A DNA stretch of 53,111 nucleotides from CAZFER01 sp964517495. GTDB taxonomy: Bacteria; Hinthialibacterota; Hinthialibacteria; Hinthialibacterales; Hinthialibacteraceae. The first letter of the stretch is position 1, and each line of letters opens with the position of its first letter. Shown one piece after another: positions 35,353-45,400 of this stretch. Below the pieces are notes generated by a model that did not search any database, was not told the DNA's origin, and saw only the letters and a program-made list of their open reading frames with translations. The stretch covers positions 1-53,111 of the forward strand of contig CAZFER010000043.1 of the NCBI GenBank assembly GCA_964517495.1, read 5' to 3'. Made by a program: the position numbers and the translations under genes.

Positions 35353-35650
35353 AAAGTGAGGACAATTATAAGTTCTCGCATTCATCATATAAGTGATACG
35401 TTACATTATTTCCAGGGGTGTTTGAATTTGAACAGCGCAGGCGTATTGAGATGTTATAATGATAAGTATCCAGGTAAAACTAATGGTTTTTAAGACATTT
35501 AAATCAGAAACTTGGATACAATTGTAAAAAAGTATTAATTCGTTCAAAACTCCCCCACAAATCACAGATTCGTGATATTGTCTGAATGGCCGGGGTAAAA
35601 AAGGCAAATAAACCCGAAAATATAGCAACAGTAAATTAGAGGTTGCCATA

Positions 35651-36454
35651 ATGAATCAAATAGAAGACAAATCGATAAGACCTTCGCGTCAAATGCTTGG
35701 TTTCTCAATGATCGAAATTGTGATCGTCATTGGGATCATCGGCGTATTAGTGGCCGCCGGTACGGTGGGATATGTCCAGCAACTCAACCGCAGCCGTGTC
35801 GATTCCGCTGTCTCCGTGCTCAACGCCAATCTGCAGCAGGCACGCCAAATGGCGATTGCGGTACGCCAGGTCCGGCGAGTGGCCATCGACGCAGGCTCAT
35901 TCGATGAAGAGGCCAGCCGCACACGCATCCGCCGCGCCCAAATCTGGATCGAAGGCAAACGCTGTCAGGAATTCCTCTTCAGAGATCCCGCTGCCTGCCA
36001 GAATCCTTCGGGAATTGGAGGGGCTCAAACAGGCCCCAACGCATGGCAAGTGGCAGAACCTGACTTCCTTCCCGATTATGTAACCATTGCTGATGTCGAT
36101 GGCCGCATTCCCGGCGCAGGCAACAATCCGGAAATATTCTACATCGAATTCAATCCCCGGGGCTCCATCGGGAAAGTTTACTTTGATGGCGAGGAAAGCA
36201 GCACAACGTATAATGCCATCGCCCCCGTGATCCATTTAACCCGTGATAATGAAGTGTTCACGTTTGGGGATAATACCGGCGATTATGAATTCGCCTTGCA
36301 AAACGGCTCGGATACCACCTGGGATGAACCCGATGCCAAAGAACGCTATAAAATTCAAACAGTTGAAGTGGTTAGATTAACCGGCAAAACCCGATTTTAC
36401 GATTACGCCATTCTCAATCCCTGGCCACTCGACGAACCAGAAGTTGAAGAATAA
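35651..36454 (+). CDS. H-type minor pseudopilin
   Basis: 267 residues. A leader of 17 residues ends at G17; FSMIEIVIVIGIIGVLVAAG follows, with Glu22 at the +5 position. After the helix (NRSRVDSAVSVLNANLQQAR) comes a beta-rich domain, as in GspH/FimT pseudopilins. It includes IYFIEFNPRGSIGKVYF-like GspH character (IEFNPRGSIG, about residues 178-187). It is longer than typical GspH (about 170 residues). First gene of a four-gene cluster, with 24 bases to the next. Unlike the next three it lacks DNDGDG repeats. Weak Shine-Dalgarno. Confidence 0.8.
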   Translation: MNQIEDKSIRPSRQMLGFSMIEIVIVIGIIGVLVAAGTVGYVQQLNRSRVDSAVSVLNANLQQARQMAIAVRQVRRVAIDAGSFDEEASRTRIRRAQIWIEGKRCQEFLFRDPAACQNPSGIGGAQTGPNAWQVAEPDFLPDYVTIADVDGRIPGAGNNPEIFYIEFNPRGSIGKVYFDGEESSTTYNAIAPVIHLTRDNEVFTFGDNTGDYEFALQNGSDTTWDEPDAKERYKIQTVEVVRLTGKTRFYDYAILNPWPLDEPEVEE

Positions 36455-36478
36455 GAAAGGACGAGCCGGGAGGACATC

Positions 36479-38014
36479 ATGATTCAAAATCAGTTGCCTG
36501 GCCTTAACAAAAGGAAAAACAATCAGGCGTTTTCACTCCTCGAAGTCATTATCGCCGCCGCTATCCTGGGGTTAGGGCTATTATCGATTGTACAAGTTTT
36601 TCCCTATGGGATTGAAATCAGCCGCCGGGCGGAAGATTTAACCCAAGCGACCCTGTTGGCCCAAAGCATCTTCGAGGGCCTCAAAACCGATCCGGTTAAC
36701 TACCCTATTTTACCCGGAGCGAGTTCAGTATTGGTTCCTTTGCCCGGGAATGGCTATGACGATGACACCAACAACGAAATGTTCAATGTCAGCCGTGGTG
36801 CTGGGCGCAACAATCCCTTCGACTTGAACAACAACGGTTTGCCCGATGTCGATTTTGACGGGATGCCGGAATTAGACGGCATGGGCTACCGCAGCCATCC
36901 TGCTAATGGTATCGATGACGATGGTGATGGTGTGATCGATGATAATGGTGATAGTGTTTCACCTTCACCACTGGTACGGCGGGCATTCAGCTCTATTTTA
37001 CGAAGAGTGGGAGCAGCTGACGGTGATTATTATTACGATCCTGAACCCAACATCGATGAAGAAATTTGTGATGGACGTGACAACGACGGCGATGGCTTGA
37101 TCGATGAAGATTGCCGCCTCAGTTCAGTTCGAATTGCTCGAACCAATGTCTTATTACCCCTTCTCGCAGGCGATAAAATGGACAATGATGGTGACGGCGA
37201 AGACCACGATGGTGATCCTTCCACCCCAGCTATCGCTGATGGAATCGATAACGATGGAGATGGCGAAATCGATGAAGGCATCGATGAAGAAATCTGGGAT
37301 GGAATAGACAACGACCGCGACGGCCTGGTGGATGAAGATTGCCAGTTGGCCCGCTTTCCCTTCAGCCCTTCCAAATTCCCACCACCCTACGACCGTTTCG
37401 CCTGGCAAATTCGGGTGGGGCGTATTCCCGACAATGGACGCTTTGGATTTGATGATATAAACGGTGATGGCGCCCCTGATCTCGGTGATGGGATTGACAA
37501 TGATGGCGATGGCCTGGTGGATGAAGAACTCCCCGATGGACTTGATTTCGACTTCCAAATCCGCGCTAACCGGCGCCAGGGTCTTGCTTATTTGCGTGCT
37601 TATCAGTCTATCCCCCAGCCGGATGGATTAGTGGATGAGGATACCATTGCCTCCCCTTTGCCCAACTGGCGGCGGGTGGAAGTAATCATCACCTGGGGCG
37701 GTGACGGCGAGGATAACGATGGTGACCTGACCAGGGTTGATCCCCGCTCCACCGCTGAATTGGGAGATACCACCGACCGCCGAAGCCGTTCACGCAATCA
37801 ACGTATCTCATACGGTGCGATTTCCTGGGGAATTGATGAAGAAAAACTCGATGGTATTGACAATGATTTTGATGGGGAAATTGATGAAGATACCTATAAA
37901 TATGAATTTAAACTCGTTGGTTTTATAAATCTCGAAGATCCGTCTCAATCCTTTTCGTTGATTGGCGGACAACCACGGGGCGTTATCATGAACTCACGTG
38001 AGGAAATGCAATAA
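36479..38014 (+). CDS. I-type minor pseudopilin with calcium-binding DNDGDG repeats
   Basis: 511 residues. Prepilin motif NQA-FSLLEVIIAAAILGLGLLS with Ala17 at -1 and Glu at +5, as in GspI/PilV. Typical GspI is about 125 residues. Here the extra sequence is mainly eight or so acidic repeats with consensus DGIDNDGDGLIDE, scattered between about residues 142 and 470. They resemble thrombospondin type 3/EF-hand-like calcium loops. The region between repeats contains ordinary pilin-domain blocks (VRRAFSSILRRV, PYDRFAWQIRVGRI, WRRVEVIITWGGDG), so the repeats are insertions in a pseudopilin. AGGA-type Shine-Dalgarno upstream. The gene lies 24 bases after the H-type gene. Confidence 0.8.
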   Translation: MIQNQLPGLNKRKNNQAFSLLEVIIAAAILGLGLLSIVQVFPYGIEISRRAEDLTQATLLAQSIFEGLKTDPVNYPILPGASSVLVPLPGNGYDDDTNNEMFNVSRGAGRNNPFDLNNNGLPDVDFDGMPELDGMGYRSHPANGIDDDGDGVIDDNGDSVSPSPLVRRAFSSILRRVGAADGDYYYDPEPNIDEEICDGRDNDGDGLIDEDCRLSSVRIARTNVLLPLLAGDKMDNDGDGEDHDGDPSTPAIADGIDNDGDGEIDEGIDEEIWDGIDNDRDGLVDEDCQLARFPFSPSKFPPPYDRFAWQIRVGRIPDNGRFGFDDINGDGAPDLGDGIDNDGDGLVDEELPDGLDFDFQIRANRRQGLAYLRAYQSIPQPDGLVDEDTIASPLPNWRRVEVIITWGGDGEDNDGDLTRVDPRSTAELGDTTDRRSRSRNQRISYGAISWGIDEEKLDGIDNDFDGEIDEDTYKYEFKLVGFINLEDPSQSFSLIGGQPRGVIMNSREEMQ

Positions 38015-38050
38015 GATCCATGGGGACGTGATACGAAAGAAGGATGAACC

Positions 38051-39391
38051 ATGAAGGTAATGGATAATACGAAGACAAACAAGCATACGTCTCATCGGCA
38101 AAGGGGTTTTACCCTGGTGGAACTGATGATATCCATCGCGGTGATGACCATCCTGGCGGGAATGGCTGCCCAAACATTCAGTGTGGTTCTTGACGCACGG
38201 GATTTAGCCATTAAACGCTTGGAAATCAGCGAAACCGCCCGCTCCGCATTGGATTATATGTCGGTTGATTTACGCTCGGCTTATTTAACACCGGATTCAT
38301 ACAAAGCCGTGCAAGGGCAGGTCAACCTGCGCAGTATCAACCAGGCACCCCGTTTTCGATTCGCTGGTATCTATCGCGATGTGGTCGCGGATCCAGATGA
38401 TGGTGTCCCCGGCGCTGGTGAGGATGATGATGGCGACGGCAGAGTTGACGAAGAAATTTTGGACGGATTCGATGCCGATTATCCAAGCGGCGCTGAATCC
38501 GCTCTGACAGGGCGGGGCAACCCGGTCCCCGATGAGTATTGCGAAGAGGGCGACCCGCGATGTATTGATGAAGACATTGGTGTCTTCCCAAGCGATATTC
38601 TTCACTTTGTCAGTGCCATTGAAAATTCCGGGGATATCGTCTTGCAGGAAATCTCGTATGGATTGGATCCCAGTGGAACCAAACTGATTCGCCGGGCACA
38701 AGTACTCAGTTTTGATTCCGCCTCCTCCAGCGAGCAAATACGTTTGTTCGACTTTGGCCAGTTTGTGGATAACACCACCAATAAACGCCTGTTGCCTTTA
38801 CCCGTGCGGGCGGGTAACTTTGCCCCCTCAATGGCGGATGTTAATCAAGCCATCGAAAATTGGAGGCACGGTTCCAGATATGGAACGCTGCAAAGCGCCA
38901 ATTCACCCTGGACCAATAAAAATCCCGGTAAACTATTCCAGGTTCTGGCTTATGATGTTCGCGGTTTGCGTTTTCGTTATTGGTATTACGATTACAACCG
39001 CGGTGGCTGGCGCTGGTGCAAAGAATGGGATTCCAGCCGTGAAACCGCCCTGCTTACTCCTCAGACGCGGATATTTACACAACCCGCCTCCAACAGCAGC
39101 ATCGAGGGCAATAACAAATTTAGTTTTGAGAACATTATCGTGAATGAACCGGAGGATATGTATCCTCGGGCAACCAATTCATTGAATCAATTTTTAATCG
39201 GCGATCCAACCATGATCCGTCCAAATTCCAATAATCAACGCCTTTGGGAAAAAATAACCAAAAAAACTGATGGGCTTCCCAATATGGTCGAAATCACCGT
39301 GTATGTTCAGGATAGGGACCGTGATATCAATCCACGGCCTTATACCACACGCGTTTTTATTCCCAACAACTATCGCAGTATCGGTTTGTAA
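38051..39391 (+). CDS. J-type minor pseudopilin with one calcium-loop insert
   Basis: 446 residues. Leader ends at G19; FTLVELMISIAVMTILAGMA follows, with Glu24 at +5. After it comes the GspJ-like helix (RLEISETARSALDYMSVDLRSAY). An acidic insert (DPDDGVPGAGEDDDGDGRVD, near residues 115-135) has the same loop type as the I and K genes. Later blocks (SDILHFVSAIENSGDIV, VLAYDVRGLRFRYWYYD, DGLPNMVEITVYVQDRD) match the GspJ pattern of comparing surface strands. AAGGA Shine-Dalgarno. Typical GspJ is about 200 residues, so this one is doubled. Confidence 0.8.
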   Translation: MKVMDNTKTNKHTSHRQRGFTLVELMISIAVMTILAGMAAQTFSVVLDARDLAIKRLEISETARSALDYMSVDLRSAYLTPDSYKAVQGQVNLRSINQAPRFRFAGIYRDVVADPDDGVPGAGEDDDGDGRVDEEILDGFDADYPSGAESALTGRGNPVPDEYCEEGDPRCIDEDIGVFPSDILHFVSAIENSGDIVLQEISYGLDPSGTKLIRRAQVLSFDSASSSEQIRLFDFGQFVDNTTNKRLLPLPVRAGNFAPSMADVNQAIENWRHGSRYGTLQSANSPWTNKNPGKLFQVLAYDVRGLRFRYWYYDYNRGGWRWCKEWDSSRETALLTPQTRIFTQPASNSSIEGNNKFSFENIIVNEPEDMYPRATNSLNQFLIGDPTMIRPNSNNQRLWEKITKKTDGLPNMVEITVYVQDRDRDINPRPYTTRVFIPNNYRSIGL

Positions 39392-39427
39392 ACCGTAGGG
39401 CTTTACCGATCAAGGCAGGTTAGAACC

Positions 39428-42400
39428 ATGAGAAAAATTAAATCATTCATCGTTACCACTTCGTCGATAAATCGCTCCTCTGAATCTGGAGTGGCGTTGT
39501 TGACGGTGCTGGCGTTGCTTTCCATTTTTGCGGTGGTGCTGGTAGGATTCACCTACACCATCCGCATGGAAGAATTCACCGTTGAACAATATGCCGACAG
39601 CGTTACCGTGGAGGATTTTACGGAAGCCGCCACACAAGGTGCACTCAGCCAATTGGCACGTGAACTTGATCCACGCAATGAACATTATGTACTGGGCCGG
39701 CCTCAACCACCCTATGTGTCGTTGCTCGATCCCTGGGCGTTGGGTTATGCGGGCCGCATTGGCAACAATATTACCTATGATGCCCGCAGCCATCAGCCTG
39801 ATTTACGCTCTGACCGTTTGGTGAATCGTCAAAGTTTAAACCTGAAAATCTTCCCTACCCCCATTCCACTGGGTGTGGATGAGGATATGGAAGGTGATGT
39901 GACCGGCCTTCGCTATCGCGGTGGTGGCCGAGGTGATGGGGCTCCCGGCCTCGCTAACATCGATGATGATCTTGATGGTGTTGTTGATAATCCAGGGACT
40001 GATCCCGATGATGACGATGAGGATTTTCGTGTCGATGAAGACGGCCTTGATATACGGCGTCCTGATAGCCGGGGAAGCAGCGTATTCCCTCCAGGTACAG
40101 GCTATGACGCGGATGGTGACCAGCGTGGTGTGTTTGATGAAAGCGCCAAAATCAATATTAACCTGGCAGGGAACAATAACAGCCAGCAACGCCGTGGTGA
40201 ATTCACTTACAATCAGGGTGTTTCTCCTTCTGAATTAGATCTCCCCTTGTTCTTGTTTAACCGGATTGTGCGGTATTTGGGAGCGAATGGTAATCCTACC
40301 ACTTTCAGTAACAGCGACGCCGAACAATTGGCGCAAATGATTGTCAACTTCCGTTATGGGGCAACTGCAAATGGTGGGACATCATACAGTACGCCGGGTA
40401 GGGACAACCAGGATGATAATGGCAATAACAACCCGCAAATCGTGGATGTGCAGGAATATGACAACGCCATGCGAACTTCCACCTTTGACCGTGATCCCTT
40501 TGTTATCACGGGTGATGGCATTGATAACGATAACGATGGCCTTATGAATGAAGAGGATGAAACCTACATTGGCCCCACCACAGACAGCAGTGGTGGCTCC
40601 TTCATCAATAGTCCAATCGGTAGCAATGAAATTGCCAATGCCAAAGATTTTCGCCCTGGGGATAAAATTGATAACGATGGGGATGGAGACATTGATGAAG
40701 ATGATGAAGGCGTTGATGAACCCGCTGAGTTTAGCATTGTTAACCCGGTAGGGGATGATCGCCCCTTCGGTACCGTGGATGACTTGCGCCTGCTTAATGT
40801 CGCACCTTTAAAAAACGAACCAAGGCCCAATCCCCAATTAACTGAATTGATCCCTTCAATGTTTAACATCCTTCGTGATTCGGTCACCATCTATAGTGAA
40901 TCGGATGAGATGTCCGGTCCCTTGAGTGGTCGTAACAACGAAGTGGGTAAAATTAATCCCAACGGCAGCAGCAACTGGCGCGCCAGTGATATTTGGGATC
41001 GCAGCGATCCTGACGCCAACCGCGCCGATTTTCAATACAGCCCACCGGTCTTGTTAGAGGATTTGCTCACCCTGCAATTTGATTCGGATGGAGACTGGCA
41101 ATTGCACGATGAATCCAATCTGGAAGATGGTGAAGATAACGATGGTGATGGATTGATTGATGAACCTTCGGATGACTGGGATAAAAACTTTTTCCCCAGC
41201 GGGAATTTTGACGGCTCGGCTGAAGCCGATGTTGGCTCAACCTTTATGCAGGATGGCCGCGATAACGATATGGATGGCGATACGGTTGATGAAGCCCGGC
41301 GATCCAACGAACGCATTGGACGCTTGCGTAATTTGACGTATCTTGCACAGGATGCCAACCGTGATCCCCGCGATGTGAATGATAATGAAATCCGCCGCGG
41401 GATGGTGGTTGAAGGCGACGGCCAGGATAGTGACGGTGATAACCTGATCGATGACAGTGGTGATTTCAACGGTGACGGTTTAAAAGACTTTGATCCTGAA
41501 TTTCATGTCAGTGAAGATGCCTGGGGTGATCTTAGCGGTGATGGCTATCCAGGATTGGGCGCTGATCCTGAATTGGCGGATTCTGATCCGGATTCCCCTG
41601 AAGGGCTAATAGTCAAACGGCCTGATCGGGCGGATCCCTTGTTGATTACCAGCTGGGCTGATGACGATTGGGATGGCTTTGCTGATTTTTATGACCCCCA
41701 AGTGCTGGCCGCCATGTATGCACCTGAACTGGATGGCGTGGATAATGACAGCGATGGTGAGGTGGATGAAATCGGTGAACGCTATATCGCTGCATTCGAT
41801 GACGATGAAGATGGCCGCTACGATGAAGATCCACCTGACTTTCAGATTGCCCTCAACCTGATTGACTTTATTGATACCTGGGCGCCTTATAAACCCGCCT
41901 TGGATGCCGACACCCGGCAGGTGTTAGGGAAGAGCGATAATGACGCCGTGCTCAGCGACCCGATCACGCAACGTAGTTTCGAACTCTTTTCCACACGGCA
42001 GCGTGCTTTTCGTATGCATCCGCGCATTCTGGCAGGGGTGAGTTCCAGTGCCAAGGATCAACGCTTGTTTACCGAACAGATGCGCTTTCTGCTTCCCAAT
42101 CCACCTCAAACGGGAATGTTAACCGAGTTCTCCGGGGTGGAGGCTATTCGCATCAACGAGGTGATGCCCAAGCCGGTGATTCGATTGGAAGCGGAAGAAG
42201 TGCTTACCTCCGTTGGACCTAACACCAACCCCGGACAGAATCCTAAACGGAAATATGAGATCAATGTAACCTCATCGAACTTCCGAGTGCTTTCCGGTGA
42301 TGGCGATGATGGACATTTCCAACCCAATGGCGCAGGCTTTGAACATGATACCAGCTGGGGGATGCCCCGAAACACCGTTAATCTTCCCGATACGCTCCCC

Positions 42401-45400
42401 AGCGAAGAGGGCTTTATTTATATGCCACAGGGATTTCGCCATACTCTCAACCGTCTGATGCCCATTATTAATATGGATGCTCTCGCACCTGAGTTTATCT
42501 TCAGTGTAACGAATCATGTGGTTCCCACAGATCAAACCTTTCAGGTGGGACGCGAGACCGAAGAGGCAGCCAGCTGGACCTTTGAAAACATTCCCGCCGG
42601 TGTGTATGACGTGGTGTTTTACTTGCACCCCATGCACCAATACCGGCCTGAAGTTCAATATTCATTTAATGGACGCGAGATTACCTTCAAGTCAGATTAC
42701 GCCTTTGGGGATATCAATGGCTTTACCGGTTTGGCGCCTGAACAACTTGAATTCATCCGGCGTGATACCGCGTGGAATTTTTACAGAGCCACGGAATACA
42801 ATCTTCATTACCGGTTAACGCCTTATCCATTCCCCAACCGTGCACGGCCTTTGGATTCTCGCCAGCGTGTCGTGGTTGGCAACGATGGACGATTATCCGT
42901 CGAGATTAACGCGACGGAGCCATTGACCGGTGTACAATACGCCACCTCGTTTGACCGCATTGAACTGATTAATCTCGGTGCGCAGTATGTCGAACTGGTT
43001 AATATTTCCACCGATGATATCGATCTGAGCGGCTGGACCGTTACCACACCTTACGGCAAATATATTCTGCCCAAAGACACCATTATCCGACGCATGAAAC
43101 CCTCCTGGGAGGATGACGACGGACGTGAAATCGTATCCAATAATGGCAGGAAAGGGAATGATGTTCCCTTTGAAAACCTGATCGATCCAAACCGTAGCAA
43201 CAATCAGTTGAGCTCGGATGATTTACGGCTGGAAGATAACAAATTGCTGTTGGCGTTTGATGCTGGTGCCCTTACCAAATTTCTGCAGGATAACTATCCC
43301 GACGTGGAAAATGTAAATGAAATCATCGTTGAACCAAACTTGACTGTCGCGGAAAAACTGGATGTGCAAAACAGTTTGAGAAATGATGGCTCACCCACCC
43401 GCCGGCCTAACGCTCAAGTCTCTGATCTTCGCTTCCGCGTTGTGGATGTTCAACAGGATATCTTAACCAACAACCCGGTAGCCAAACATATCACATTGTA
43501 TGATCCCGCCGGGAACTTTGTGGATTCCTTTGAATACCGCACCACCTTTAACAACGCGATTGTCGATATCGCCAATAACGGGCAGGAGAATAATCCTGAC
43601 ATCATCGCGCTGCCCGGTTATAAAGGCTTCGAAGCCTATGAGCGCACCGATCCCACTTATTTCCGTACCGATGTGCATGCCAGTTCAAACGGAATTGTGT
43701 CCGCTTCGCGCTATGTTCCCTCATCCATGGTGCTGGATGCGAAGCAGGCGATGATCACTCGCATGACCATGGATCAAAACACCAGCGCCATGCTTCGTGC
43801 TGAATATGGGGGTTACCAGGGTGGTCCTGATCCTAATCAGCGTGATCCTGACCGTTACAACGATATGTCGATCGGTTACCGCGGGTTGATTATGGAAGAA
43901 CCCATGTGGAATGGTTGGGACTTTATTGGTGATTTCTATCAATATCCACGTGATATGGATAATAATCAACAAGGTTTATTTAACCTCCTGCAGCGTACCA
44001 ACGCGGTGGCGCGAGAAGCGGTGGCTCCCGGCGGTAGCGATAATGTGAAGTTCTACCAGAAAATGGGTGGATTCGAAAACGCAATGGATATGTCGAATTC
44101 CACCGTTCGTTCCAACTTCCCCACTGGCAATTATGTCGCCTTTACCTGGCGAATGGGAGCGCGTGAATTGATCCGCGCTGGCTATGATCCCGATGTTGAT
44201 GATCAATTGACTGTACGCGTTATGGGACGCCAGTATGTCGACGATAATGGTTCGATTTTCCCCTATGATATGCCCGTAGGTGAAGTGTTAATCGAACCCA
44301 GTGTCCGAGTGGTTAATCCGGGCGAAAATGATCTTGATGAACAACAGGATTTTGAAGTTAATCCGGATGATATCTTCTTTGGACAAAACCCATTGGGACG
44401 GCTCGCCAAAATGCCGGTTTTTGCTAAACTACGAAATGGCGATACCGCCTTTACCATTGATCTTCGCGACACCCAAGGGTATGACGACCTTTGGCGTGAT
44501 TTGAATAACAATTCCAACAGTGAACCCATGATCGAAATCTCGGTGATTATCCGCAAATCCACTCCGGATTATTCACCATTCTTTGTTTCCAATGATCCAG
44601 CGGGGGCCAATAATCGTGGTGTGATTTATCCTGCCTCAGACCGGCCTGACCTTGGGATTCCCAATCCTATTGCACCTAACAGCAGTGGTTATTATCCCGC
44701 TTTAAGTGGCTTGGGACCAGTCAGCATGAGTGACGATAATTACTTCTTCCGTGGTATCGAACTCTTTGGCCGTGGGCGTAAAGGTTCCCAATCGGCTGAC
44801 GATGACCGCCGCTTGAGATTGCTGGCCGGCACGCCGGGACGTGATAACAGCGGGTATGTACCCGCCTATCCACGGCGACGCTATGATGTGGAAGGCAACC
44901 AGCGTGATATATCCGATATTATTGATAATACAGCCTATGTGAAGAATGCGCCATTGGCCACGGTGGGTGAAATTTCACGCTTGTTTACCGGCAACAAGTT
45001 TGAAACCATCAACTCACCGATTATTCCTCAACGGCTTGAAGATATTGCCGTCAATGAGGGTAACCGGATTGAGAGCAATCCAGAACTGGCCCGTCGCTCG
45101 CAAAGCAACAACAGAGACCGTTTACAGTTGGCTCAGCGGGAACGCCTGGATCAGTGGGAAAACCGTTACAACTCCATTTACAGCATGATTACCACTTCAC
45201 TAAGCGGTATTGTTTCCGGCAGGATCAATATCAACACCGCCCCGCGCGAAGTATTGATGGCGTTGCCTTTCTGCCCACCCGTTGCACCGGGTGAATTGGC
45301 TCCCTTGATGGACCGCCATAATTTCAATGCCATCTGCGCCGATTTTATCCTTGAGGGACGCCAGGCTGGTGGGCATGATATGCTATTCGGTATTCATTCG

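Larger units (their letters stand above)
34541..35650. other. 1.1-kb AT-rich spacer with an assembly gap
   Basis: Between the divergent SGNH operon and the pseudopilin cluster. It is strongly AT-rich up to 34920, then has a 100-N gap with a 55-base duplication at its edges, then repeats at 35249-35352. An 82-codon minus-strand frame at 35401-35649 has unnatural composition and no Shine-Dalgarno. No gene is supported. Promoters for both flanking operons should lie here. Confidence 0.6.

Noticed and set aside
35401..35649. 82-codon minus-strand frame next to the pseudopilin cluster
   Set aside because: Hydrophobic AT-driven composition, no start signal, lies where the promoter of the cluster is expected.
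37033..37558. Long minus-strand frames opposite the I-type pseudopilin
   Set aside because: They are produced by the GAT/GAC repeats of the acidic calcium loops (Ser/Pro or Ile/Val runs) and are not protein-like.
36900..37900. Regularly repeated GATAACGATGGTGATGG-type DNA that could look like a repeat array
   Set aside because: The repeats are in frame with DNDGDG codons, spacing is irregular and no spacer structure exists; not CRISPR.
42272..42658. 128-codon frame opposite the giant K-type gene
   Set aside because: Shadow of a long coding gene; no start signal or neighbours on that strand.
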